Source of the DNA: Antitrichia curtipendula
Lineage: Eukaryota; Streptophyta; Bryopsida; Hypnales; Leucodontaceae
NCBI GenBank assembly: GCA_951230915.1
Contig: OX579638.1
Location: 10,558,696-10,622,695, forward strand
Direction of reading: 5' to 3'
Length of the DNA: 64,000 bases
The stretch's first letter is position 1, and every line of letters begins with the position of its first letter. Positions 47,418 through 59,688 of this stretch are shown piece by piece. The notes beneath the pieces are model-generated. The model worked only from the letters and a program-made list of their open reading frames with translations. It searched no databases and was not told where the DNA came from. The position numbers and the translations under genes are program-made.

Positions 47418-47821
47418 ATTTAAAACTAAAATGATTCTAGATTGAAAATCATTTCAACCATGACATACATATGAAGACTCATTTCACCCATGGTAAAAAT
47501 TTTAATCATTACCACAACTATGATAGATTTGAAGACAACTCATTAGTAAAAAATTATGTAAATATTGTTTCCCATGCCTAAATGGTCAAGTTAGTAGTAG
47601 GTAATAATTAAATATGTTGCAAATGCTAATTAATCATTAAATTAGTTAAAATTTGTCTTTTAAATCACTAGATACTAAAAGGTCAACTTGATTGCGTACA
47701 ATTAGTATATTTCAAGTTTACAATGCTAATCAATCATTACATTATTGCAAAATTGTCTTTTAAGTCACTTGGTTACTAAATAGACACCTCATGTCATATA
47801 AATTTCAAAAAGACCTTTATT

Positions 47822-48410
47822 TTAGCCCCTAAAGCCCTGAGGATGTTTTTTGCCCAAAACCACTCAAAACTACTACTTCTTTTCTATTCACTTAGGAAAA
47901 CCATATTTTTGTTTTTTTGGGAATTTAAGTGTAGGATCTTGTACTTAACTTATATGAGATCATGTAATAAAAATTTCATCAAATTTCACCGTACGGATTG
48001 GAAGATATTAGCATTCAAAGTTGAACAAAAAGTTTTTTTTCAAGAAGATGCTTAAATTGCCCAAAAAACTAAGATTGCTCATAACTTTCTCAGCCCTAGT
48101 CCAAATAGAATGATTCAAAGCTTTATGTATAGGTAAAAACATAATATTTTAGGAAAAAAATTCAAATTTTTTATTTTTGACTTTTTGTAATTTTTTTGGG
48201 CTGCCTGCCAATCTCCATTTCTTACTCATTGTTCTATAACTTTTTCATTTGGCATCCGATTGAAACAAAAAATTATATATCCACAAAGCTCCTGCAAAGC
48301 TACACAACCTCAAAAAATCTCAAAAAAAAATTCACTTCAAATTGAAACAATAGGAACCTACACGGACCCAAATTGTCACCCGAGGGGACAAGCGAGGCTT
48401 TAGGGGTTAA
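47822..48410 (-). mobile_element. Internally deleted TTAA element, subfamily I, 589 bp
   Basis: The left end is TTAG plus CCCCTAAAGCCC. The right end is GGCTTTAGGGG then TTAA (48407-48410), with the ACCCGAGGGGACAAG hairpin remnant. Relative to 941-946-bp copies it lacks about 350 bp in the middle. Confidence 0.75.
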
Positions 48411-49238
48411 AGCAAGACAATGTAGCAAAGTGCTATGATTTCTCATCACCAACCATTAGGTTAGGGATTCAAACTCCATTGCTTGCAGTTTTAATTTTTT
48501 GGTGGTTAATATTATCTTTTAAGAATGCTAGAAAGACGAGCAAAAAATGATTGAAATGACATGATGTAGAATTTAATAAACATATATTAAGGTGTAATGT
48601 CCTAGGCATAATTTTCCTTTAAAATACCAAACCTTCTATTATGCAATTTTTTGACTAAATATAGATCTTAATTTCCCCGTTTCTCTTGTAGTGAAACCAT
48701 GATCTCCCTAGTTCATTTGAAAGATTACACAACTTCACTCAACCATAAAATATGACACAACTTTACTCGACCATAAAAGATTACACAACTTCATTGATGA
48801 AAGTTGTGCAATGTGGTTGAAACATTTTGTGTATGCCCATGTTTTATCCATGTCCACAAGTAGAATCTACTAAAATCAACTTGAAGGAGCCTCTTAAAAC
48901 ATGGGCATACACAAAATATGTTTACATTGATCAACATAGATCTTGACTTTAACACAAAAGAGATGCCAGATTTAACAATTCTCTATCTGGAAGTCACAAA
49001 ACATGCTCATCTTTAACACATATTTCTTCATTGCTATGATCCACGAAGGTTCACATGTGATGGAAATGGAACTTACAGTGCTTGCAATCACTCCAATGCA
49101 TATCAACAACTAAACAGAGTGACGGATGATAATTGTACACAAACTCACACGGGGACTCCTCACACATCTACGAGACGACCTGTCTTCAAAAAAAAAAATG
49201 GGGTGTGCCGAGGGTTGCCTCATAAGAAAGTCACAGTC
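48411..49238. other. Intergenic, downstream of the riboflavin kinase gene
   Basis: A repeated ACACAACTT(C/T)ACTC block (48720-48795) and an inverted pair around ACATGGGCATACACAAAAT (48826-48845 and 48899-48919). No gene is seen. Confidence 0.45.
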
Positions 49239-52200
49239 TTACGTCCGAAAAAAACGGTCAGTCTGATAAGACTTGAGCACTTCTTCTTCAAGAGATGATT
49301 GCGCCGTTTTGATGTCTTCTCCTATCCTCTCCACCAATGCATCTGGAAGCAGTTATTTGAAATTAATTAATCAGTTGCCTAGCAGTTATTGATTTAGACA
49401 AAAAATTTGAACCCCACAACATCTGGAAGCAGTTATTTGAAAGCAATTAATCAGTTGCCGCGCAGCTATTGATTTAGACAGAAATTTGAACCCCACAACC
49501 TTTGGAGCAACACCAAAACCATGAGAAGAAACTAACCTAAGGAACCGAACTTCATTTCAGGTCGGATAAACCCCAGCACTACTATAGCAGCATCCTTGCC
49601 GTAGAAGTCGAATTCATAATCGTGTAGAATATGCACTTCCTGCAAAACATTCAGCAGAATAGCATAAGACAATCTTTTAAACCCTCCATGCCGTTCATGA
49701 CATAGATATCTCATCCAATAAACATTCAACCACTGCTTGCTTTCATCCAACAGAAAGCTTCTTAAAACGCATAGTAAAAATATAGCCAGCCTAAAATACG
49801 AGTTGGTTTTCTATCAGTGCTATTTGCAGCACTCATGCATTTTCTCTTCGTTTATGAAAAAACCCAAACCACATTTATATCCATTTCTTTTCTTTGATAA
49901 TTCTTTTCACTACATGGAGAAAATTTTACGACTTTGAACACATTAAATAATAAATCCTGCGAGCTTTGTATACCAAGTTGAGAGCTTTGCAATTATAGCA
50001 TATCGAACCAATTTCATATATTAAAATTAAATATTATATTTTCTTAGTGGATTTTTGAAGTTAAATGCCTCTAAATTTATTTAATGAAGATCTTTGTAAT
50101 GAATAATTCTTATCATCAAGTTTAACATCTTCTTTGACATCAACTTCAAAAAAGCTGTGAACATCATATATTTACCTTAACGACTAAGTACCTAGAACGT
50201 TTTGAGCAATGAGCATTAGTTGTCAGGGGAAGGCTTACACAAGGCATTTTTGAAAGGGAAACTTACAACAGTAATCGAATCACCGTCAGCAAAAGTCGGA
50301 CGATTTCCAATGTTCATGACCATCTTATGAATTCCAGCATCTAGACCTTCTCCCCTTACTTGCACCCATCCAAAGTAGACACCCTTGGGAAGGTCTCGTA
50401 TTTCCTTTACAAGTTCTTCGGGGTTGAGATTTGCTGGTTCCAGGACCGACAAACGTGTATAAGTCTTACAGAATAGGGAGCATAGTGAAACGCAGGAAGA
50501 AAGATGAAGCGAATTGACAAGCTCTGGAACCAACAGCATTTTTTAAAGGAATGGCACGGTCAGTAATGCTGTGCTCACCGGTGGGAATACCCATTTGCTT
50601 GCTTCCACGGCCAAACCCATACACCACCTTCGCCGAGGCATATAGAGGAAAGTCACCGATATCTGCCCTTGAAATAAGAGGCAATATTATTGTCATGCTG
50701 GCAAGCTTAATCGCAATGTACCTTGTAGAAATCTTGAGAAGTGAAGCACTTCAAGTACCAGATGTCAAGTTTGAACCGACAAATGAAACGTACCTTCATA
50801 GTTGATCTCCTTCTCTGTTCCACTGAGGGATTCATTGACCTGTAAGGAGCAGCCTGTCAATACAATGTAACTGCACCCAAAAATATTGAACTGAAAACGT
50901 CTCAAGCAAGAACAGATGAAAACGTAACACATTAACAGGAACCTTCAACCTGAAAAAAATAACCGTCAACCAAAGCTTACCTCAAGAGCAACAAGATATG
51001 CTGAGGAATCGCTCTGAAAGCTAACAAAATCCAGTGGCAAACCATTTATCATGCTTTGTAGTTCCTCAAGTTCAGGAAGATCGCGCAGGAGAATGTGAGG
51101 ATACAATTCTCGGTATGGTGCTAAAAAGTCGTTCCCATGGCCTTGATTTATCACCACCCTCGCTCCTGCAATTCCTTTCTGTAAATTTCAAGTATGAAAC
51201 AAATTTGCATTTCAAACCAAATCTAGCTCTCTCCTAAACCAGAACAACCACTGACCCTCTTGCTACATATCAACGTACTGAATCCTCACGAAGGTGGACC
51301 TCACTCGACAGTATGAGATGCCAAGCTAAAAGTCGACCGTGACAACTTCCTTGGAAAATAGCAATTCACTCAGTAGAGTAGCAAGCTGACGAATGAATGG
51401 AGGCATACCCGTTCTACAGCGCCTGATGACAGACTCGAACAAGGAGGAAGCTGAGAAGGCCATGGCAGGCGCGTGACCAAGGAAGACAGCATCATACGTG
51501 CCCCAAGAGTGAGGTAGCTTTTCCACATTCCCATGCCAGCAGCGAATTTCATCATCCGACGCCTTGATGCTGGCAAGCTCTAGCAAGGACCAGTGTGCCA
51601 CCACAATGTCCGCTCCCAAGCTCCTCAGAAGTGGTACTAGAGAAACACTTCCTGGCCCCACCAAGACACTGGATCTGAGAGGGGATTATATTCACATCCG
51701 TGAAACAAACCCGAACTTCAAACTAACCGCAAATCTCTTCTAGAAACTGCATACCATTCTTTGGCCATTCAAGTACTGCACCCTTTCTCTTTATAGACGT
51801 TGAGAGCTTGAGATATAGTGCACTGACAAAGCAATGGTGGGAGTCCGGACTGGACTTTAGATGGGTGCTTGAAAGTTTAAGCTTTGACATCCGTTTAAAT
51901 GCAATTTAGTTCATGCAATCTTTCAGGTATAAGACATCAACTTCAAGTGGTCACCCAAAAAAGATGTCAAAAGATTCAGATATTCTCAAAAAACTGCTCC
52001 TCGTAAGCTATGTCAATGACCTAGTTTGGAGGATGGAGCACTCTCTCCTTGATTGCAGCCAGTTAATGAATTATGAATACCTAGCCCAACTTCTACTTCT
52101 CACGTGTTCTTGCTTGGTTCTCCAACCACTCTTATGTAACCATGTGCATCTATGCTTGCATCATACCGTAGTCATATTTTACATCCCACCCTCTCGTTGT

Positions 52201-53637
52201 ATGATTACATAAAGAATGGCAAAATGTGCATCACAGATACCCAAGAATCAAGGCATCATGGCTAATTCCAAGGAGTCACACGGTCTCCCTAAAGAATGTT
52301 GCGTGGAAACAATCTTGGAGAACTATGACGAGGCAATTAACACGGAAGTACAACTTTCACAACATCAACCCGTGCTTTGTAAAATTAAAATGTGTAAACA
52401 AGTACCTAGGCTTACCCTTTTGCCACTAATCCTGCTGCAACGACCTTCTTGATCCAATCCAGCGGGTCCTTCTTAGACTCTAAAAACTCTCCTGTGTCAT
52501 CAAAGAAGCTCTCGAGAATCTGGCTATGCTCGACCTGACCTGCTTCGGACGCTGCAGAGACGGATGTTGAGGATCCACGAACAATGAATTGCGCCTTTCT
52601 TTTCTGAGAAGATCGACACACAGCGTGCGACCGAAGAATCAATCAGTATTAGAAAACATCACATCACTACAACGTTTATTCTTTTTACTTTATGAGACAC
52701 TATGTCGTAGGTTTCATGCTAATTCTAACACATGTATCAAGGTAGGAGGTTCATAAAACGACCAGGCTCTAAAAGCATTCTACAACACTGAGGTACATAT
52801 TGCTTTGTAGCACTTACATTCATCAATGTAGAAGGTTCAAAAAACACAAAACGATGCAATTCCATTTATCTTTCAAGGAAAATTTACTGAAAAATATTCC
52901 AAGAAGTCAAACTCCCCAAAATTGCGAATCAGCTAGTAAATGGTCACTCTATGGACCTCCTACCTAAGTGTATATGTGGATGAATAAAATTGGAATTTCC
53001 GAAAATGGATTCATTTCCTGTGTGACACGGTATTTTCGAAATCATAAATGACGCTAGAAGCAATACAAGTTGACAACACTGGCAAGATATGACAGAAGGA
53101 TGCGCATTTATGAAATATTCCATTTCCCTCTTGCAGTTTCTAGACAAATCGGTGATATATTAATCCGCAAATCACAGCATCTAGAATCTCCACATTCCAT
53201 GAGCAGAATTGAGTAGAGCTTCAAGACAAGTCCGCCGCCAACACTTCATTCTCTTGCAATCCCCCATTCCACCGCACAAAATGCAATGCCCTAAATTATT
53301 TATCCCAATCGCACACAACCTTCATCTACCGGGGAAATCAATCGAGGACCAGAAAGTTTTTCCCAAAAAGTCGAACCTGAAGCTCCCGCGGCTGCGCAGT
53401 CGCGGTCGTTGGAGACGCGAAGCCATGGCCTGGAAGAAGATACGGATTGCGCTTCGGGCAGCCCTCACGCAGCTTGAGAGATGAATGTTTGGCTGCCACC
53501 GTTGAATTCCACCATCTCCGCTCATGCAAGTTCAGAATGGAGTTCAGATTGTGTCGGTAACGAGACTGCGGGAGGAGCGATGAGGCGGAAAACGGCGATG
53601 GCGATGGCGAAAGAAGAAGCGTGAGTCGAGAAGCCAT
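49239..53637 (-). CDS. Methyltransferase-like / riboflavin kinase fusion, nine exons, 468 residues
   Basis: The C-terminal domain is a riboflavin kinase (riboflavin + ATP to FMN). It has YGFGRGSKQMGIPTAN (glycine-rich loop and PTAN motif), GVYFGWVQV, HKMVMNIGNRPTF, VEVHILHDYEFDFYG with the catalytic Glu, and GFIRPEMKFGSLDALV. The middle (residues about 150-300) resembles a class I methyltransferase: VLVGPGSVSLVPLL as the SAM loop and YDAVFLGHA as the post-strand segment. The N-terminus (MASRLTLLLSPSPSPFSASS) is Ser/Arg-rich and looks like a plastid or mitochondrial presequence. Exons: 53637-53377, 52603-52416, 51668-51409, 51174-50981, 50839-50794, 50662-50579, 50433-50267, 49639-49537, 49342-49239. 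All phases agree and total 1,407 bases to TAA 49239-49241. Uncertain points: the first donor (GTTCGA) is atypical, exon 4 could start 10 bases later with a lost phase, and exon 3 could start at ATCCAG. An in-frame start at about 53733 is possible. The HAD phosphatase partner known from Arabidopsis FMN/FHY is absent. Confidence 0.82.
49340..49499. repeat. 80-bp tandem duplication spanning a splice acceptor
   Basis: CATCTGGAAGCAGTTATTTG starts at 49340 and again at 49420, and the two 80-bp copies are nearly identical. On the minus strand each copy contains GCTTCCAG|AT, so the 3' splice site of the last exon is duplicated in its intron. Confidence 0.85.
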
Positions 53638-53958
53638 GACCTCAAGCACACTCTCATCGGCGGTGACACAACTATAACTTCGACAAGCAAAGCCACTGGG
53701 GTGCTTCCATTGTGAAACTTGGAGGTCCAGCAAAGATAACTACGAAAGGCCGCAAGTCCAATCACGGCGAGAAACTCCCTGACGGAGAAGGTGGAAGTTT
53801 GGGCGACAGGTTACAGGTTACAGGTTCAGGGTTTCAGTTCAGAAACCTACAGTGCAGGAAGTGACTTGTCGAGGAGCGATGAGGAAAGATAAAGCAAGGC
53901 TGCAAAGGCCAAAGATTGTGGATGACTTTTATTTTTCCAATGGATGAGTTTTCCGCGG

Positions 53959-54396
53959 TTATGTGGGAAATCCTGCAATCGACCCTAACTCTGCCGCAGA
54001 ATCGGGTTTCAGAATGAATCCCAAATCCACTGGCGGTGCTTTCTGTTGTACATTTGTAACACAATACTGTTGTTGAATCCACACAATTTGCATGAGAGTG
54101 GGCAGATGTAGAAAACGAAGCTCTGGGGTCGTTGGATGGTACCTTTGATTTTTCAGTGCGAGAGGAGAACTGAGAAAAAGGAAATTTGCGTTGAAGAGAA
54201 GTGATTTGCATTGAAGAAGTTTTTCATTGGCGAGGGGGATGATGCAGCATGAGCGCTGGTACGCCAAGGTTGCGCTCTTCAGTGCCTCCACCAGGCCGCC
54301 ATGGAGTTTTTCATGATCCGCACTGGCTTCTGTAAGCTGCGCAACATTCAGATTACTCTGTTTTCGGGTTTCGGGTTTCAGTGCGATTCGATCTGA
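53959..54396 (-). other. Open stretch upstream of the kinase gene, possible exon
   Basis: A continuous reading of about 145 codons (containing ADHEKLHGGLVEALKSATLA) with coding-like composition ends at 53959. No ATG fits it, so it would need an upstream exon; an acceptor-like TTTCAG lies near 54396. It may be a decayed exon, an alternative 5' exon of the kinase gene, or chance. No domain recognised. Confidence 0.3.
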
Positions 54397-54399
54397 AAT

Positions 54400-56150
54400 T
54401 TCTCAATTGATTATGATTTTGATTTTGATTGCGAACACGTTCGTAGCTTATTCGGCTTTCCTTCTTCTTTTTCGTCTTGCATCGTTGAATGTATGGGCGG
54501 ATTTGCGCAGTGAACGGTTTGTGGGGAAAGTGATTTTAGGGTTCTGGAGTTCAGTACATAGACCATTGAACGCACTGCCCTGGTTTTAATTTCTTCGCAA
54601 ATTCAAATTCGCGTTAGATGATTTTAAACATCTTTGACATTTGGGTCTTTTGGAAGAAAATTGTTCGAGTCATTTATATCTGATGCATTTAGTGCTGAAC
54701 GTTTAAACTATTAATAAGAAGTAATCCCCTTCCACACACATACACTTCACATATTTTAGTTTCAATTCCCTTTAGTGGAGAAGTTGGTCAAACAATAAAG
54801 TCTCTTGGAATTCTGTGATCGATATGACTATGTGGTTGACGGAAGTTTTTTGTTGGTCGGGTTTGTAGATGAGAAGGTGGTGGATCTAGAGGCACAACGA
54901 AAGGGCGGAAGAACTGCAGGCTGCGAAGGAGCAAATGGATGCTTCGGCGATGCTCCAGCAGCAGCAGACGAATTTTGCCAGTAGGGAAGGGTACTACGAC
55001 ACCAGTGGACCCATCGTAGTTCTCCTTGAACTCTTTAGTCAATGCAATTGGAGCTGTCACAGTTGTCCAGGTTTCAACGCTCGTTGGCTGCAGAGACTAG
55101 GATTCGTAATCGTTTCGTCAATGTCCATACGCGGCCTGGTTGTGCAGTGTTACTCAAATGCAGAAATTAGCAGTCGCCATTTTTCTGTCTCCTGATTCTG
55201 ACGGCACTTTATTTTATTATGCATGCTGGAAAATTTGTTTTACCGAGTCTGCTTCGTCATCCTCTCCTGTCGCACGTGCATTGCTTCGAATCTTCAGCTG
55301 TTGCCATCATGAGACTGAATGCCACTTATCTCACTGATCATTCTGTGTAACTTCTTGTTGCCCAGCAATCTTAAAATTCCATATCGGTACGCTAAAACAG
55401 TGTCATTCTAGTACTGATTACGGACCAGCTGGTGGTAAGGTAGCGGATACTGTGCTTTACTTTTACGAATTTAATATGTAGCAATGTGGCGTTTGGGAGA
55501 TCAACATAGAGCCGTGGAGAAATCACTTTGGGTACGAAAACCAAACTCTCTTGAGATGAAATTCTTATTACTATATGCATTTCTTTTGCAAGCATTCAAA
55601 TGGGAGGTCGTAGGTCACCATAAGTCACAGTAGACATTCCATTCAAATGCTGCGTCCATAGAGGTCCCGCTGACACCACTTGCTGATAAGTCCAACCAAC
55701 TGTGTATGATTAGAGGAGTTGGTGGTAACAATGGTCAGTCAATATAGAAGACGGGATCAGGTCCTTAACGGTTATAGTATCTTCTTCCTTAGCATTCAAT
55801 ATTTCCTCTTGCAATCTGGAGCTAACTTAGCTGTGAATGGGTGTGACAGAGGCTCCTTCTATGCAACTTCGCTGATGCAGGTCATCTGTTGTGTATTCCA
55901 TGTCGCCACGCTTCTGTAGTGATTTCACTAGTAATGATGCATATCATAGAACTTTCCGCTTTAACTCTTGGTGTGTCGCATGTATTGGGCGAATCATTTT
56001 TCTCTTCGACGATGCTGTACTTTCCAGGCAATCTTCAAGTTTCCGGCTGTCTAATTAGAAGTGCTGGACTGCTTCAGTTGTCTATGCCAGTGCTTGTATT
56101 GACCACAATGCCACTTACCACAACAAGACAAAGTATACTATTTGCATCGT
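54400..56150. other. Intergenic, no secure gene
   Basis: A short + strand stretch near 54915-54990 reads AEELQAAKEQMDASAMLQQQ, helical and Gln-rich, but has stops on both sides and no splice sites I trust. The rest has only shadow frames. Confidence 0.35.
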
Positions 56151-56151
56151 T

Positions 56152-57985
56152 TTGAGCATTTTTACAAATGTTTTTTGGGAGTGTTGTTTTTGGGAGACGT
56201 ATAGAGCTATGTCGGAACTGATGAAGTGCATGATGGCTGAGTTACTGAAGCTTACAAAGTTCAAAAGGCTCCATATTTCTGGGTGGCAAGGCCGATGGTT
56301 TTTAAGTCTGGCTGAGCTAGTGTTGTTGGAATCCGTCTTCGTTGACAATTAGAAGGACGTGCGTGCGTTCCCTGATCTGGAGAGGTTATTATGGCTGCGC
56401 CAGTTGAATTTCTGGAGGTGTGAGTTCGAGGACTTGTCCGGTTTGATCAATTTGACTAGTTTGGAGGAGCTGAAGATCACGGGTTGTAGCAATTTGGAGG
56501 CGTATTTGGATTTTCGGAAGCTTGCAATGCTGCAAATGCTGATGGTCGTGTGCTGTGCACAGTTGAGAGGTCTTTGTGCCATCCTTGGGTTGTGGAACTT
56601 GGAATTTGCGTGGGCGAGTGGGCATCCGTGTCTTCATGAGAACCTCGGGCTAGACTTTCAAGGGCTAACGGGTGTTCCTCCGTGGATGTTTTTGTTGGAT
56701 ACTCATATCATATCCGTATAGTACACTGTCCATAATATATAGTATAATGTAGATATACAACACCTTTTAGTAAGAGATGTGTCTGATTGTAAGAGTCACC
56801 TTTGTGATCTAAATGGTGCAATCTGTACACACTTTTATAATATATAATAATATTACAATTTGAACATGCTATTAGAGCATAGTTCAAGCACCCTCATAAA
56901 ATCTTCATTCTTCATGAAATTTTCGTGATAAATGTATGCTCCATTGAACCTGAAAATGGAGAATAAAAACATCAATATATTTTTACAACTTTCTGTAATA
57001 ACCCCAAGGATATTAAGAAAAGTGGAAGTATGTCAAATAGTTGACCAGTAGTATGTAAAATGTGGAAGTATGTCAAGTAGTTGAGCAAGCCAAAGAGTAC
57101 AACAACTCAAACTAATGGTCCATCGCTTCCAAGAAGAAAAGCACGCCAAAGTTGCAAGCTCATCTGCATACCATCAGTACACAAGTCATCACAGACATTG
57201 TTGCAGCAACTTTTGTCGATGTTGCAACTCCATTGCAGTTGCCGCCAACACCAATACTCATCAGCTCACCAGCTTCACACGACAAACAACCAGCTCTTTG
57301 CAACAAGTCACAAGTACCACTCACCAAGGCACCAATGTTACTCACCAAGCTACAAGAACCACATACAAGGGCCACACATTAACATCTAAGCGCCACACAC
57401 CAACACACAAGTGACGAACGCAAGTGCTCCGCTTTGACACCACACTACAACACCATATGTTGCAAACAATAGCATACAACTTCAAAACTAAGACTCTATG
57501 AAAATCTAAAAATGGATGAACAAATGGATTACTAAAATGAATGGATGAAGAAAAATTGAATGACTAGTTTGATGGACCAGTGTACTAATAGGAGTGTTGG
57601 ATACTCATATTGTATCCATAGAGTACAATATTCATAATGTATAGTATAATGTACATATACAACACCTTTTAGTAAGAGATGTGTCTGATTGTAAGAGCCA
57701 CCTCTGCAATCTAAATTGTGTAATTTGTCCACACTTTTATAATATATAATAATATTACAATTTCAACAGTTTTGGACTCTGGATTTGCAGATCTACAAGG
57801 GCCAACTGTTTGGTTGTATCTATGCACTTTGGTTTGCAGTGGGTGTCCCATCCTAGAGCTCCCGAATTTGTCTAACTTCTGCATCTTAATGTGCGTGATT
57901 GTGGGAACTTAACAAAGTTGACCAATATAGGGCCTATGAGTCCAAAATTTTGGCTTTTGGACGTGCACGATTGCAAGCTCTATTG
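56152..57985 (+). pseudogene. Leucine-rich-repeat resistance-type pseudogene, split by a TRIM
   Basis: The translation shows successive plant disease-resistance type LRRs: LLKLTKFKRLHISGWQG, LERLLWLRQLNFWRCEFEDL, INLTSLEELKITGCSNLEA, then GLTGVPPWMF. TAG at 56350-56352 interrupts the frame between VFVDN and KDVRAFPDLERL. A 1,076-bp TRIM (56693-57768) cuts it after WMF; the frame resumes on the far side at LDSGFADLQGP when the insertion and one GTTTT are ignored, and continues through CPILELPNLSNFC. A +1 shift near 57885 then separates LNVRDCGNLTKLTN from the rest. Repeats of this kind occur in the C-terminal part of NB-LRR immune receptors. No TIR, NB-ARC or start codon is visible upstream, so this is a 5'-truncated remnant. 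Confidence 0.75.
56693..57768. mobile_element. TRIM-type LTR retrotransposon, 1,076 bp
   Basis: Two 174-bp direct repeats (56693-56866 and 57595-57768) begin TGTTGGATACTC and end in AACA. They are flanked by a perfect 5-bp duplication GTTTT (56688-56692 and 57769-57773). TGCTATTAGAGC directly after the left repeat resembles the initiator-Met tRNA primer site TGGTATCAGAGC. The interior (about 730 bp) lacks gag or pol; its open frames are Thr/His/Gln-rich and not recognised. The repeats differ at roughly 18-20 positions by eye, so the insertion is not recent. Terminal-repeat retrotransposons in miniature depend on enzymes from elsewhere. Confidence 0.9.
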
Positions 57986-58043
57986 GATCTCATAAATGCA
58001 ATGTCAATGCAAGTAGTAAATGTGGCCAATAGTGGTATAGTGT

Positions 58044-58073
58044 CACTATAAGAAACACAGGTTTCTTATAGTG
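58044..58073. mobile_element. 30-bp back-to-back CACTA ends with TGT duplication
   Basis: CACTATAAGAAAC (58044-58056), four bases ACAG, and GTTTCTTATAGTG (58061-58073) form a perfect hairpin. TGT precedes and follows it (58041-58043, 58074-58076), matching the 3-bp duplication of CACTA elements. The ends match those of the 2663-3897 element. Confidence 0.75.
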
Positions 58074-58076
58074 TGT

Positions 58077-59688
58077 TGAGTACCCAACTCAGTCAAGAAT
58101 TAAAAGCACACTAGCCTGACATTTGCTTGTTCACCAAATCGAGAAAGAACTCCAACTGTCATCATAGAATTCAAAGTCCATTCATTCGTCTTAGGTGCAA
58201 CCGACCTTGTTTTTTTTCATGTTTTTTTTTTCACTAAGGGGCTCCAAAATTTTAGTTAGCTAAGTGTATCAATTTCTAGTAAATTTTGCAAATTGTTTTT
58301 GTTATGAAATTAGCTACAATTAACAAATTGATTTGCTAACACCATCCTCTAGCAACCATGCTAAGATAAGTGAAATCAATTTTGCAAATTCTATAAACTG
58401 ATTTGCTAACACTATCTCCAGCAACCTTGTTAAGGTCAATTGAAATTATACAATTGTACTTGTTATAATGACATAAAACATTCTATAAGGAAATCTTAGA
58501 TAGTCGTTCATCTAAGGTAATTGTTTGATGTCCACCACCTCTCATTATTTAACCCTTTAAGGTCCACTTATGGTTGCTTAGACCTTATAGGCTTAAGATC
58601 CTTAGATGTTAAGATCCTTTGATGTTGGGAAGACCCAAGTGAAATCATTCCAACTTTGAAACATACTTTGAGAGTGGGTTAAAAGAATTGTTCATCAACA
58701 CTTACTCATCAATATTTATAGACCATCCAAGTATGATATGCATTGACTCTTGGTCAAGCCAATCCTTCATATGGTCCCAACCTCAAAAGTTTACTGGATT
58801 GACTTATATGACATGTATATTTTGGGATGGGGTAGAAGATGAATAAGTTCTATTCATTTTGAGATGAGCATTTCATTGAAGTTTGAAGTTAAGGATATAT
58901 AACCATGTTTCTAAATAAAGAGGACTACACATATAACTTTTCATTATCTCACAATGTTCTACATTGTAAAGTCCCAGTTTTGTATTATAAATTTTTTGAT
59001 GTGTTTTGTATTTGATATTTATTTTCTTCATTTACCTTCAATACCAAGTGAAAGAATTTGTCTTGCAATTGTATAGTGATAGGCCTACATTTCAATTGAT
59101 ATCTTTGGCTTAGTCCTTTGGGGGCTAAATTCTTGCAAATCTTAACAAGCCTGAACATTATTATTATGTGAAATTATACACTATAACCATCCAATTTTGT
59201 TTATATCCGTTGTCCATGCTAGCTATGTATTTAAAACAATCATTCCTTAACCCTTAAAGGACAAACTAATGACCGTGGAAATCATCCATTTTGGTATCTT
59301 GTGAATCATTGGGTTACAAAAATCTAAAAGTACTCATTGGAAGTCAAACTCTATAGAAGACCTTCCTTTTAAAATTTGGAGGACAAATAATTGCATTCAT
59401 ATCCCCCATACTTAATAGGATTCTTTGCCATTCATTGCTTGAAAAAAGCTACAATATTAATTATAGATTAAATGCTACGGTGCCCATATTCTGAATGATG
59501 AATGAAAGATTTGCAGGCATTGCTTAGTTCAACTAACTTCTCATTCATCAAATATAATATTTGAATGTTGAAAAGACAACCTTCCTTAATGATTAGTTTT
59601 ATAAAATTGCAATAAATGATATTTTTGTACAAACATATTGTTAGCAAAAATATTCCAAAATTTGAAAAAGGATCAAGGCATTAATTCC
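58077..59688. other. AT-rich intergenic
   Basis: A diverged duplication around AAATTGATTTGCTAACACC (about 58325) and AAACTGATTTGCTAACACT (about 58395). No gene is seen. Confidence 0.45.

Noticed and set aside
54788..55060. Minus-strand 90-codon open frame near the kinase gene
   Set aside because: No domain, no splice continuity, and the opposite strand is equally open; not supported as coding.
57081..57414. Thr/His/Gln-rich open frames in the TRIM interior
   Set aside because: Three overlapping phases are open because of low-complexity ACA/CAA-rich sequence; no gag or pol motif is present.
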